NCBI RefSeq assembly: GCF_018131225.1
Contig: NZ_JAFCMM010000003.1
Coordinates: 384,001-448,000, forward strand
DNA from: Bradyrhizobium sp. U87765 SZCCT0048
Lineage (GTDB): Bacteria > Pseudomonadota > Alphaproteobacteria > Rhizobiales > Xanthobacteraceae
Direction of reading: 5' to 3'
DNA: 64,000 nucleotides
Of the stretch, positions 52,400-60,186 are shown one piece after another (positions within the stretch are counted from its first letter, which is position 1; every line of letters begins with the position of its first letter). Made by a program: the position numbers and the translations under genes. The notes below the pieces were generated by a model that did no database searches, was not told the origin of the DNA, and worked only from the letters and a program-made list of their open reading frames with translations.

Positions 52400-52470
52400 C
52401 CCGGATGAGCGCAGCGAGATCCGGGTGAAGGATGAATGGGCTGGCCCCGGATGTCGCTGCGCTCACCCGG
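52400..52470. repeat. Inverted pair of REP-like repeats
   Basis: Two units of 26 bases lie in opposite orientation: 52400-52425, beginning CCCGGATGAGCGCAGCGA, and 52445-52470, ending GCTGCGCTCACCCGG. They can fold together into a long stem. They fill the gap between the EAL gene and ogt and probably act as its 3' stem. Confidence 0.7.
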
Positions 52471-52485
52471 TCTGAGCGGAGCCAA

Positions 52486-52998
52486 CTATTCCGGAAACAG
52501 ATCCGCCGTCGCCTCGCCGACGCCCTCATGCGCCAGCAGGAAGCGTTTCGTCTCGATGCCGCCGCCGAAACCGGTGAGCGAACCATCGGTGCCGATAACA
52601 CGATGGCAGGGAATGATAATCGGCAGCGGATTGGCGCCGTTGGCCGCGCCCACCGCGCGGATGGCCGCCGGGCGGCCGATACGCTCCGCCAGCAGACGGT
52701 AGGTGGTGGTCGCACCGAACGGAATGGTCTGCAGCGTGGTCCACACCGCGTTCTGGAACGGCGTGCCCGACAGCACAAGCGGCAGCGCGAACGTGGTTCG
52801 CTTGCCTGCAAAATACTGGTCGAGCTGGCGGCGCACCTCCGGAAACGCCTTGGGCTCGTGCCGCCAGCCATCGTGCGGATGATGCACGCGGCTCCCGGTC
52901 TGGAAACTCAGAAGATGCAAATTGTCGGCATCGCCGGCGAGCAGCAGCCGGCCGATCCGCGAGTCGATATAGGCGTAGCGGTCGACGCCCTCAAACAT
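52486..52998 (-). CDS. ogt: Methylated-DNA--[protein]-cysteine S-methyltransferase
   Basis: This 170-residue suicide methyltransferase removes O6-methyl groups from guanine. The active-site motif is IIPCHRVIGTDGSLTGFGGG (about residues 130-150; Cys acceptor in PCHRV), preceded by PFQNAVWTTLQTIPFGATTTY. The ATG at 52998 overlaps the stop of the Ada-like gene by 8 bases, so the two are translated together. The pair supplies, on two chains, what E. coli Ada has on one. Confidence 0.95.
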   Translation of the reverse strand: MFEGVDRYAYIDSRIGRLLLAGDADNLHLLSFQTGSRVHHPHDGWRHEPKAFPEVRRQLDQYFAGKRTTFALPLVLSGTPFQNAVWTTLQTIPFGATTTYRLLAERIGRPAAIRAVGAANGANPLPIIIPCHRVIGTDGSLTGFGGGIETKRFLLAHEGVGEATADLFPE

Positions 52999-53602
52999 GA
53001 GCCGTGGCTCCGGCAGGCTGGGACGCGCGGCCGGCCGCCGACGGCGGCCTGCGGCGGCGCAGTTCCGACGGCGCACGGCCGTAGAGCGCGTGGAAGGCCG
53101 CATTGAAGCGCCGCAGGCTGCCGAAGCCGCTGCGGAACGCGATCTCGGTCATGCTGTCATCGGTCGCGTCGAGCAGACGCTTGGCACGCTGCAGCCGCAG
53201 CGTCTGGGCGGTCTGCAGCGGGCTCGCCCCGACATGCTGCTCGAACAGCCGCGCAAGGTGCCGCGCCGTGATGCCGAGCCGCGTCGCCAGCGCCGCGACC
53301 GAGCCCTGATCGAGCGCGCCGTCGTCGATCAGTTTCATGGCGCGCGCCACCGTGGTGCGCGTGCCGTTCCAGGCCGGGCAGAATGGCGCCGTCTCCGGAC
53401 GGCAGCGCAGGCATGGCCGATAGCCGGCGCGCTCGGCAGCGACGGCGGTGGGATAATAGCTGACGTTTCGCGTCAGCGGCTGCTTCACCGGACACACCGG
53501 CCTGCAATAGATGCGCGTGGTCCGCACGGCGGTGAAGAACCGCCCGTCGAACGCCGCATCCCGCCGCAACCGCGCGGCATTGCATGTGTCGAAACTCAGC
53601 AT
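52991..53602 (-). CDS. Ada-like methyl-phosphotriester sensor and AraC-type activator
   Basis: This 203-residue protein joins an Ada zinc domain to an AraC helix-turn-helix. The zinc cysteines are in IYCRPVCPV and PCLRCRPE (about residues 32-70; the first takes the methyl from DNA phosphotriesters). The AraC part is SVAALATRLGITARHLARLFEQHVGASPLQ, then MTEIAFRSGFGSLRRFNAAF. It lacks the C-terminal O6-methylguanine domain of E. coli Ada, which lies next door as ogt. On methylation it should activate its own operon, the same as AdaA/AdaB of Bacillus. Confidence 0.92.
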   Translation of the reverse strand: MLSFDTCNAARLRRDAAFDGRFFTAVRTTRIYCRPVCPVKQPLTRNVSYYPTAVAAERAGYRPCLRCRPETAPFCPAWNGTRTTVARAMKLIDDGALDQGSVAALATRLGITARHLARLFEQHVGASPLQTAQTLRLQRAKRLLDATDDSMTEIAFRSGFGSLRRFNAAFHALYGRAPSELRRRRPPSAAGRASQPAGATAHV

Positions 53603-53725
53603 CGGACAATTCTAGCCGGAAACGGCAGTGGAGGAAGGGGCCGGCGGTGATCATGTCCGATTCCGGCGAGCGAGATCCCAGGCGTGGTCCTACGTGCGGG
53701 ACATCATCCCCGCATGGAGCCCTCA

Positions 53726-54187
53726 ATGACCGCCCCCACAAGCAAGGACCTGGTCGCCAACGCCTGGCGCATCTTCGCGAGCCGCGACGCTGCGCGCATT
53801 GCCGCGCTTTTCACCCCCGAGGCCGAATGGATTGCGCCGCGGCACAATGCCACCGCCGTGGCGCTGCGCCATGCCGACCACATGATCGGCGCCGCCGCGA
53901 TCGCCCGTTTCATCGCGATCGACATGCGCCGGCAGTTCGCTGACGTCTCCATCACGTTCACCGGCCTCCATGGCGACGGATCGACTGTGGTGGTGGAAGA
54001 ACGGATGCAGGCAACGCTGCCGGACGGGCGACCGTACGCCCTCGACTACTGCTTCGTCTTCGAACTGCAGGACGGCCTGATCAGCCGGGTGCGCGAGTAC
54101 ATGGACACGATGAAGGGCTGGCACACGGTGTTCGGCACCCTACCGCCGAATCATCCAGCGGGTCATGGCGCCACTGCGCAGCCGTGA
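53726..54187 (+). CDS. SnoaL/NTF2-like protein
   Basis: This 153-residue cone-fold protein has the pattern LVANAWRIFASRDAARIAALFTPEAEWIAP, an internal cavity helix ARFIAIDMRRQF, and VVVEERMQATLPDGRPYALDYCFVFELQDGLISRVREYMDT. This resembles limonene-epoxide-hydrolase or ketosteroid-isomerase-like proteins. No catalytic group can be named. GGAG lies six bases before the ATG at 53726, which is better than the in-frame ATG at 53714. It stands alone between ada and yqgE. Confidence 0.82.
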   Translation: MTAPTSKDLVANAWRIFASRDAARIAALFTPEAEWIAPRHNATAVALRHADHMIGAAAIARFIAIDMRRQFADVSITFTGLHGDGSTVVVEERMQATLPDGRPYALDYCFVFELQDGLISRVREYMDTMKGWHTVFGTLPPNHPAGHGATAQP

Positions 54188-54216
54188 CGACGCGCATGGA
54201 TACGGCCTCGCCGCGA

Positions 54217-54951
54217 TCAGGCGTGGCCGGCCTCGCTCGACAGCATCGCCAGATCGACGCCGAGCTTTTGCAGGGCGCGCTGATACTTGTCTTCGATGTC
54301 GGCGCCGAAGATCAGATCCGAATCGGCGTCACAGTGCAGCCAGCCATTGTCCTGGATCTCGCTTTCAAGCTGCCCCGGCGCCCAGCCGGCATAACCGAGC
54401 GCGAGAATGGCATGGCGCGGACCCTTGCCGGTGGCGATCGCCTTGAGGATGTCGAGTGTCGCCGTCAGACACACGCCGTCGTCGATCGGCAGCGTCGCGT
54501 TCTTGATGAAGAAGTCGCTGGAGTGCAGCACGAAGCCGCGGCTGGTCTCTACCGGGCCGCCCTTCATCACCTTCATGTTCTCGGCATCCGCCGGCAACAC
54601 GGTCTGCCCCGCCTTGTCGATGATATCGAGCTGCACCAGCAGGTCCGAGAAATCGATGCTGCCGGCAGGCCGGTTGAGAATGATGCCCATCGCACCTTCC
54701 GAGGAATGAGCACAGACATAGATCACCGAGCGCGCGAAACGCTCGTCCTCCATCACCGGCATGGCAATCAGGAGCTGGCCGTCGAGATAGCGACGGTCGT
54801 GTTCGTCCGCGGCATCGGACATGTCGGCTCGATCGCTATCCGGCATGGCAATGCCGCTATCGTTCCCCGGCTCGGGGAGGCCGGTCTTGCCGGCCTTCGG
54901 CCTTTTGGCGATCCTGTCCATCGGCAGAGGGCTTTCTCTGTTCCAGGCCAT
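54217..54951 (-). CDS. YqgE/AlgH-family protein
   Basis: This protein of about 244 residues is of the YqgE/AlgH (DUF179) type. The N-terminal 60 residues are polar and probably unstructured. The core has YLDGQLLIAMPVMEDERFARSVIYVCAHSSEGAMGIILNRP, VMKGGPVETSRGFVLHS and AILALGYAGWAPGQLESEI. The family's biochemical function is not known. The start may instead be 54921. It is convergent with the SnoaL-like gene and divergent from the DsbD-N gene. Confidence 0.9.
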   Translation of the reverse strand: MAWNRESPLPMDRIAKRPKAGKTGLPEPGNDSGIAMPDSDRADMSDAADEHDRRYLDGQLLIAMPVMEDERFARSVIYVCAHSSEGAMGIILNRPAGSIDFSDLLVQLDIIDKAGQTVLPADAENMKVMKGGPVETSRGFVLHSSDFFIKNATLPIDDGVCLTATLDILKAIATGKGPRHAILALGYAGWAPGQLESEIQDNGWLHCDADSDLIFGADIEDKYQRALQKLGVDLAMLSSEAGHA

Positions 54952-55059
54952 CCTGATATTGGGGGCTGGCCCTGTCAATCAACCGTGAACGACGCTCCAC
55001 GCAATTGGATCACAACCAATTCAAGTGTTTCACGCCGTCCTGGATTGTAAAGACGTCAT

Positions 55060-55908
55060 ATGGTCGTATCGGTTCCATCCCGCCAGCACTTGCGGCGAAC
55101 ACTCGCCGTCTTCGCCTTGAGTGTGACAGGCTTCGGTGCGGCCCCTGCGGGGGCTCAGGACGCCTCGCCATGGGTCACGGACCAGCACTCGGCGGTTCGG
55201 CTGATCGCCGGATCGCGCAACGACGGCGTTCTGCTGGGTGGTATTGCATTCAAGCTCCATGACGAGTGGAAGACCTACTGGCGCACGCCGGGCGATTCCG
55301 GCGTCCCTCCCCGGTTCGATTTCTCCAACTCCGACAACGTGGCATCGGTGACCGTGCTGTGGCCCGCTCCGATGCAATTCCCGGACGGTGCCGGCGGCAC
55401 GTCGTTCGGCTACAAGCATCACCTCGTGTTGCCGCTACGGATCATGGCAAAGCAGCCTGACAAGCCCGTGACGCTACGTGCCGACATCAGCTACGCCGTG
55501 TGCGACAAGCTGTGCGTCCCGGTCGAAGCCAAGGGTGAGGTCGCCTTCGCCAGCAGCGCCAGCACCGAGGATGCCACCCTGCTGACCGCGCTACAGGCTG
55601 TGCCGCAGCCTGCCCGCATTGGTGACACCAATGTGCTCGCCGTGCGCGCGGTGAAGCGCGAAGGCGACAAGGTGATCGTGGAGGTGGCCGCGCCGGCCAA
55701 TACCGACACGGCGCTGTTCGTCGAGGGACCGACCCTGGACTGGGCGCTGCCGCCGCCACAACTGGTGAACAAGACGCCGGAAGGGCACCAGCGCTTTTCG
55801 TTCGCCCTCGAGGGGCTGCCGTCCGGAGCCAAGGCGGAGGGGGCGGCGCTCAAGCTGACCCTGGTCGGTGGCGGCCACGCCTACGAGATCGACACCACCC
55901 TCGACTGA
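55060..55908 (+). CDS. Periplasmic DsbD N-terminal-domain protein
   Basis: This 282-residue exported protein has a signal peptide (RRTLAVFALSVTGFGAAPAGAQ, residues 12-33) and a DsbD alpha-type immunoglobulin-like domain (FKLHDEWKTYWRTPGDSGVPPRFDFSNSDN, GYKHHLVLPLRI, then the cysteine pair YAVCDKLCVPVEAKGEV). In full DsbD this domain passes electrons to periplasmic thiol partners. Here the membrane domain is absent, and no dsbD is nearby. It may take electrons from another membrane reductase. It lies 150 bases before a peroxiredoxin on the same strand. Confidence 0.87.
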   Translation: MVVSVPSRQHLRRTLAVFALSVTGFGAAPAGAQDASPWVTDQHSAVRLIAGSRNDGVLLGGIAFKLHDEWKTYWRTPGDSGVPPRFDFSNSDNVASVTVLWPAPMQFPDGAGGTSFGYKHHLVLPLRIMAKQPDKPVTLRADISYAVCDKLCVPVEAKGEVAFASSASTEDATLLTALQAVPQPARIGDTNVLAVRAVKREGDKVIVEVAAPANTDTALFVEGPTLDWALPPPQLVNKTPEGHQRFSFALEGLPSGAKAEGAALKLTLVGGGHAYEIDTTLD

Positions 55909-56058
55909 GCCCGCGGAGCCGAGCTGGCGCCTCCAGGACGCCGCGCTGCGATTGCGCCAGATGACAGCCATGGTATGACTGCGGTCCCATCATCAGCGTC
56001 TTTCGCATCCGCAAGATCGCCATCCGGCGCTGCGGCGACGCGCCCAGGGAGATTCTCA

Positions 56059-56544
56059 ATGACCATCAAGATCGGCGACCGCCTGCCCGACGTCAAATTC
56101 CGCGTCATGACCGGCGAAGGCCCGCAGGTGAAAACCACCGACGACGTCTTCAAGGGCAAGACGGTGGCGCTGTTCGCCGTGCCGGGCGCCTACACCGGCA
56201 CCTGCCACAAGATGCACATGCCGAGCATCGTGCTGAACGCCGACGCCATCACGGCGAAGGGCGTCGACACCATTGCGGTGACCTCGGTCAACGACGTGTT
56301 CGTGATGAAGGCGTGGCAGCGCGACACCGATCTCGACAACAAGACCCTGTTTCTCGCCGACGGCAACGCCGACTTCGCCAAGGCGATCGGCCTCGAACTC
56401 GACGCCTCCGGCAACGGCCTCGGCATCCGCTCCAAGCGCTACTCGATGCTGGTCGAGGACGGCGTGGTGAAGAAGCTCAACATCGAGCCGAACCCGGGCG
56501 CGGTCGAAGTGTCGGGTGGCGACACCCTGCTCGGCCAGCTCTGA
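56059..56544 (+). CDS. Peroxiredoxin, Prx5-like
   Basis: This 161-residue thiol peroxidase has the peroxidatic site VPGAYTGTCHKMHMP (Cys about 50) and the Prx5 pattern SVNDVFVMKAWQRDTD, RSKRYSMLVEDGVVKKLNIE. No other cysteine is seen, so it lacks an intramolecular resolving cysteine and probably depends on glutathione or another thiol for reduction. It is cytoplasmic, since no signal peptide is visible. AGGGAGA precedes the ATG. A REP-type repeat follows. Confidence 0.93.
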   Translation: MTIKIGDRLPDVKFRVMTGEGPQVKTTDDVFKGKTVALFAVPGAYTGTCHKMHMPSIVLNADAITAKGVDTIAVTSVNDVFVMKAWQRDTDLDNKTLFLADGNADFAKAIGLELDASGNGLGIRSKRYSMLVEDGVVKKLNIEPNPGAVEVSGGDTLLGQL

Positions 56545-56557
56545 GCAAGCTCAAGGC

Positions 56558-56596
56558 GTCATTCCGGGGCGTCGCGCCAGCGACGAACCCGGAATC
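56558..56596. repeat. Intergenic repeat module A, copy 2
   Basis: This is a near-identical copy of the palindrome at 16804-16841, with one extra C in the centre. Here it comes before module B, whereas at 16.7 kb it comes after. Confidence 0.7.
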
Positions 56597-56622
56597 CCGG
56601 CCACAGAAGGTGCTGCGGCTTC

Positions 56623-56661
56623 GAGATTCCGGATAGCCGCTCACGCGGCTTCCGGAACGAC
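56623..56661. repeat. Intergenic repeat module B, copy 2
   Basis: It begins GAGATTCCGG and ends CCGGAACGAC, like 16727-16766, with a different centre. It lies between the peroxiredoxin and rnhA genes. Confidence 0.6.
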
Positions 56662-56693
56662 AGGACAGGGTCTGCTGACAGATGCGGCGGCGG

Positions 56694-57143
56694 TCAGCGG
56701 ATCGCCGCCAGCCCTTCACGGGCAAGCTGATCGACACGCTCGTTCTCGACATGGCCGGCATGGCCCTTGACCCAGTGGAAGCGCACCTCATGCTGCTTCA
56801 GCGCGGCATCGAGCCGCTGCCAGAGGTCGACATTCTTCACCGGCTTCTTGTCCGCGGTGCGCCAGCCGTTGCGCTTCCAGCCGTGAATCCAGCTGGTGAT
56901 GCCCTGGCGGACGTACTGGCTGTCGGTGGTGAGATCGACCACGGCCGGTCGCTTGAGGGCTTCCAGCGCGGAGATCGCCGCCATCAGCTCCATGCGGTTA
57001 TTGGTGGTGTCGCGCTCGCCGCCCTTCAATTCCTTCTCGACATCGCCGAAACGCAGCAGGACACCCCAACCGCCCGGTCCGGGGTTGCCGGAGCATGCAC
57101 CGTCGGTGAAGACCGTGACATGCGGTCGCGCCGCGTCGCTCAT
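56694..57143 (-). CDS. rnhA: Ribonuclease HI
   Basis: This 149-residue enzyme cuts RNA in RNA-DNA hybrids. The catalytic four are visible: Asp in FTDGACSGNPGPGGWG, Glu in NNRMELMAAISAL, Asp in TTDSQYVRQGITSW and Asp in ENERVDQLAREG. The His loop is KGHAGH. The ATG at 57143 overlaps the thrB stop (ATGA), so it is translated after thrB. It is last in the ispH-thrB-rnhA series. Confidence 0.97.
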   Translation of the reverse strand: MSDAARPHVTVFTDGACSGNPGPGGWGVLLRFGDVEKELKGGERDTTNNRMELMAAISALEALKRPAVVDLTTDSQYVRQGITSWIHGWKRNGWRTADKKPVKNVDLWQRLDAALKQHEVRFHWVKGHAGHVENERVDQLAREGLAAIR

Positions 57144-58120
57144 GCGCCCTGCTCCAGTGGCTCGATCCCGTAGTCGCGGATGCTCCGCACGCCCTGATGG
57201 AAGCGCAGCTTGCGCAGGTATTCCTGCGGATCCTTCGGCTTGACCAGCGCGCCTGGCGGCACGTTGAGCCAGTCGACAAACCGCGTCAGCAGGAAGCGAA
57301 CCGCGGCGCCCCGCGCCAGCAGCGGCAGCGCGTGCTGCTCGGCCGCCGACAGCGACCGCTCGCGGTTGTAGCCGTTGAGGAAGGCACGCGCTTTGGTGAC
57401 GTTGAACGCATGGTCGCTCTCGAAGCACCAGGCATTGAGGCAGATCGCGACATCGTAGGCGAGGATATCGTTACAGGCGAAGTAGAAGTCGATCAGGCCC
57501 GAGAGCTGCTCGCCGAGGAACAGCACGTTGTCGGGAAACAGGTCGGCATGGATCACGCCGGTCGGCAGCGCCATTGGCCAGGCCTGCTCGAGATCGTCGA
57601 GCTCCTTCGCAAGCATCTCCCGCGCGCCCCGCTGCAGTTCATCGGCGCGGGATTCCACTGCCGCGAACAGCGGCCGCCAGCCCGATAGCGACAGCGCGTT
57701 CGGCCGCGTCATGGTGAAGTCGGCGCCAGCGAGATGCATCTTCGCCAGCGCGCCGCCGACGGCCGCGCAATGCTGCACGTTCGGCCGGCGCGGCCACACG
57801 CCCTCGACGAAATCGATGATCGCCGCGGGCCGCCCGGCAAGCTTGCCGAGCGCCTCGCCGTCCCGCATCAGCACCGGCTGCATGCAACGCAGGCCGTGGC
57901 TGGCGAGATGCGTCATCAGGCCGAGGAAGAACGGCAGGTCACGCGCGTCGACCCGCTTCTCGTACAGCGTCAGAATGAAGTAGCCGCGCGAGGTATGCAG
58001 CAGAAAGTTCGAGTTCTCGACGCCTTCCGCAATGCCCTTGTAGGACAGCAGCTCGCCGATATCGTAACGCGACAGGAACTCCGCGAGATCCTCGGCGGAG
58101 ACGTCCGTGTAGACCGCCAT
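57140..58120 (-). CDS. thrB: Homoserine kinase (APH-fold, type II)
   Basis: This 326-residue enzyme phosphorylates homoserine for threonine synthesis. It is of the aminoglycoside-phosphotransferase-like kind used by alphaproteobacteria, with SYKGIAEGVENSNFLLHTSRGYFILTLYEKR (ATP site), the catalytic HADLFPDNVLF (Asp as base), and GLIDFYFACNDILAYDVAI. It starts 6 bases after the ispH stop and ends overlapping rnhA, so the three form one unit. Confidence 0.95.
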   Translation of the reverse strand: MAVYTDVSAEDLAEFLSRYDIGELLSYKGIAEGVENSNFLLHTSRGYFILTLYEKRVDARDLPFFLGLMTHLASHGLRCMQPVLMRDGEALGKLAGRPAAIIDFVEGVWPRRPNVQHCAAVGGALAKMHLAGADFTMTRPNALSLSGWRPLFAAVESRADELQRGAREMLAKELDDLEQAWPMALPTGVIHADLFPDNVLFLGEQLSGLIDFYFACNDILAYDVAICLNAWCFESDHAFNVTKARAFLNGYNRERSLSAAEQHALPLLARGAAVRFLLTRFVDWLNVPPGALVKPKDPQEYLRKLRFHQGVRSIRDYGIEPLEQGA

Positions 58121-58126
58121 GAAGGT

Positions 58127-59101
58127 CTACTCGACGGCAGCGGCTTGCCGCAGCGGACGCGGCAGCGGGAAGAACTCGGTCTCCTCCGCCGCGGTCACCG
58201 TCTCGACGCTCAACTGATAGTGCTCGGCAAAAGCGCCCATGATCTCTTCGACGATGACCTCCGGCGCGGATGCGCCGGCTGTGATGCCGAGCCGGGTAAT
58301 GCCGTCGAACATGCTCCAGTCGAGCTCGGACGCGCGCTGCACCAGCACCGCGCGCGGGCAACCCTCACGCTCGGCGACCTCACGCAGGCGCTGCGAGTTG
58401 GACGAGTTCGGCGACCCGACGACGACCATGGCGTCGACGAGATGCGCCACCTTCTTCACCGCAAGCTGGCGGTTGGTGGTGGCGTAGCAGATGTCTTCCT
58501 TGTGCGGCCCGGCAACGCCCGGAAAACGCTTCTTGAGCGCGGCCACGATCTCGGCGGTATCGTCGATCGAGAGCGTCGTCTGGGTGATGTAGGCGAGCTT
58601 GGATTCATCCTTCGGCACGAAGGCGGCGACGTCCTCGACGGTCTCGATCAGCGAGACCGCGCCGGCCGGCAGCTGGCCGAGGGTGCCAACCACTTCCGGG
58701 TGGCCGGCGTGGCCGATCAGGATGATCTCGCGGCCGCGCTTAAAGTGAATCTCGGCCTCGCGATGCACCTTGGTGACCAGCGGGCAGGTGGCGTCCAGCG
58801 AGAAGAAATTGCGCTTCTCAGCCTCGCTCGGCACCGCCTTGGGCACGCCATGGGCGGAAAACACCACCGGGGCGTCCGTATCCGGGATTTCCTCGAGTTC
58901 CTCGACGAAAATCGCGCCCTTGGCCCGCAGGCTCTCCACCACATAGCGGTTATGGACGATCTCATGCCGGACGTAGACCGGGGCGCCATAGAGCGCCAGG
59001 GCCCGTTCCACCGTATCGATGGCCCGAACCACGCCCGCGCAGAAGCCGCGAGGAGAACAAAGGTAGACCTTGAGGGTCGGTTTGGCTGGCTGAGACGGCA
59101 T
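58127..59101 (-). CDS. ispH: 4-hydroxy-3-methylbut-2-enyl diphosphate reductase
   Basis: This 324-residue enzyme makes IPP and DMAPP in the last step of the MEP pathway. The 4Fe-4S cysteines are in LCSPRGFCAGVVRAI (residues 14-28), DATCPLVTKVH (about 103) and DICYATTNRQ (about 202). Also seen are RHEIVHN with its His, and the active-site IGHAGHPEVVG and TTLSIDDT. The ATG at 59101 follows GGGATAA. It is first in the ispH-thrB-rnhA run and divergent from trcR. Confidence 0.96.
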   Translation of the reverse strand: MPSQPAKPTLKVYLCSPRGFCAGVVRAIDTVERALALYGAPVYVRHEIVHNRYVVESLRAKGAIFVEELEEIPDTDAPVVFSAHGVPKAVPSEAEKRNFFSLDATCPLVTKVHREAEIHFKRGREIILIGHAGHPEVVGTLGQLPAGAVSLIETVEDVAAFVPKDESKLAYITQTTLSIDDTAEIVAALKKRFPGVAGPHKEDICYATTNRQLAVKKVAHLVDAMVVVGSPNSSNSQRLREVAEREGCPRAVLVQRASELDWSMFDGITRLGITAGASAPEVIVEEIMGAFAEHYQLSVETVTAAEETEFFPLPRPLRQAAAVE

Positions 59102-59317
59102 ATTTATCCCGGAATCTGGCCGGAAATGGCTAGTACGGAATTGGGCCGCTCTTGTGTCCGTGTCAAGGCCGATCGGCCGGCGAAACCGGGCCGCCGATGC
59201 GCAAACCATTGCAATTTTACCCCTTGGCAGACTATATAACCGACAATTCCCGTCATCGCTGATGACCATTGGTTTCGCCCCCAAGACCGCTGGGCGAAGC
59301 ACGAAGGAGATTTGCCT

Positions 59318-60016
59318 ATGAGCAACGCCCCGCTGATGCCGAAAGCGACCGCCGTGTGGCTCGTCGACAATACCGCGCTGTCGTTCGACCAGGTCGCCGA
59401 CTTCTGCAAGATGCACGTGCTCGAGATCCACGCCATCGCGGACGGCGACGCGGCCCAGGGCATCAAGGGCATGGACCCGATTTCGTCCGGCCAGCTCACC
59501 CGTGAAGAGATCGAAAAGGGCGAGAAGGATCCGGATTACCGGCTGAAGCTCGCCGAGTCCAAGGTCCGCCTGCCGGAGGTCAAGAAGAAGAAGGGCCCGC
59601 GCTACACCCCGGTGTCGCGCCGCCACGAGCGCCCCAGCGCCATCCTGTGGCTGCTGCGCAGCCATCCGGAGCTCAAGGATGCGCAGATCATGCGCCTCGT
59701 CGGCACCACCAAGACCACGATTCAGAGCGTGCGCGACCGCACCCACTGGAACGCGTCGACCCTGACCCCGATGGATCCGGTGACCCTCGGCCTGTGCTCG
59801 CAGATCGACCTCGACTTTGAGGTGCAGCGCGCCGCCAAGGAAAAGCCTGCGGTCGAACAGTACGGCGGCGCCACCCTGCTGCCCGCCTCCGAGACCACCC
59901 GCAAGGACGCCGAGCCGGAGCACACCGGCAATCAGGACGACCTCGACGACGCCGCAGTGTTCGCCAAGCTCAAGACACTGGGCGGCAAGAAGCACGACGA
60001 CGAAGACGAGGAGTGA
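59318..60016 (+). CDS. trcR: TrcR/DUF1013 cell-cycle transcriptional regulator
   Basis: This 232-residue protein is of the DUF1013 family, specific to alphaproteobacteria and known in Caulobacter as TrcR. It is fully typical: MPKATAVWLVDNTALSFDQVADFCKMHVLEIHAIADGD, KKKGPRYTPVSRRHERPSAILWLLRSHPELKD, and the HTH-like MRLVGTTKTTIQSVRDRTHWN. The C-terminus is acidic (DDLDDAAVFAKLKTLGGKKHDDEDEE). GAAGGAGA precedes the ATG at 59318. It is divergent from ispH and followed by a rho-independent hairpin. Confidence 0.93.
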   Translation: MSNAPLMPKATAVWLVDNTALSFDQVADFCKMHVLEIHAIADGDAAQGIKGMDPISSGQLTREEIEKGEKDPDYRLKLAESKVRLPEVKKKKGPRYTPVSRRHERPSAILWLLRSHPELKDAQIMRLVGTTKTTIQSVRDRTHWNASTLTPMDPVTLGLCSQIDLDFEVQRAAKEKPAVEQYGGATLLPASETTRKDAEPEHTGNQDDLDDAAVFAKLKTLGGKKHDDEDEE

Positions 60017-60098
60017 TCGGCCGGCGGTCCATCAGGGATCGCCGCCGCGCGGCCTTCGGGCGCGACAGGCTTCGCGCCCTCATCCAGTTGTTATGGTC

Positions 60099-60124
60099 AT
60101 GGCCGGGCTCGTCCCGGCCATTTT
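60099..60124 (+). terminator. Rho-independent terminator after trcR
   Basis: ATGGCCGGG (60099-60107) pairs perfectly with CCCGGCCAT (60113-60121), with TTTG after it. It lies 82 bases past the stop. Confidence 0.75.
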
Positions 60125-60186
60125 GCTTGAAAGACTATTTTCAGGGCGGGAAGTGAGTACCGCCCCTATTCGTCGGCAGCCTCGCC

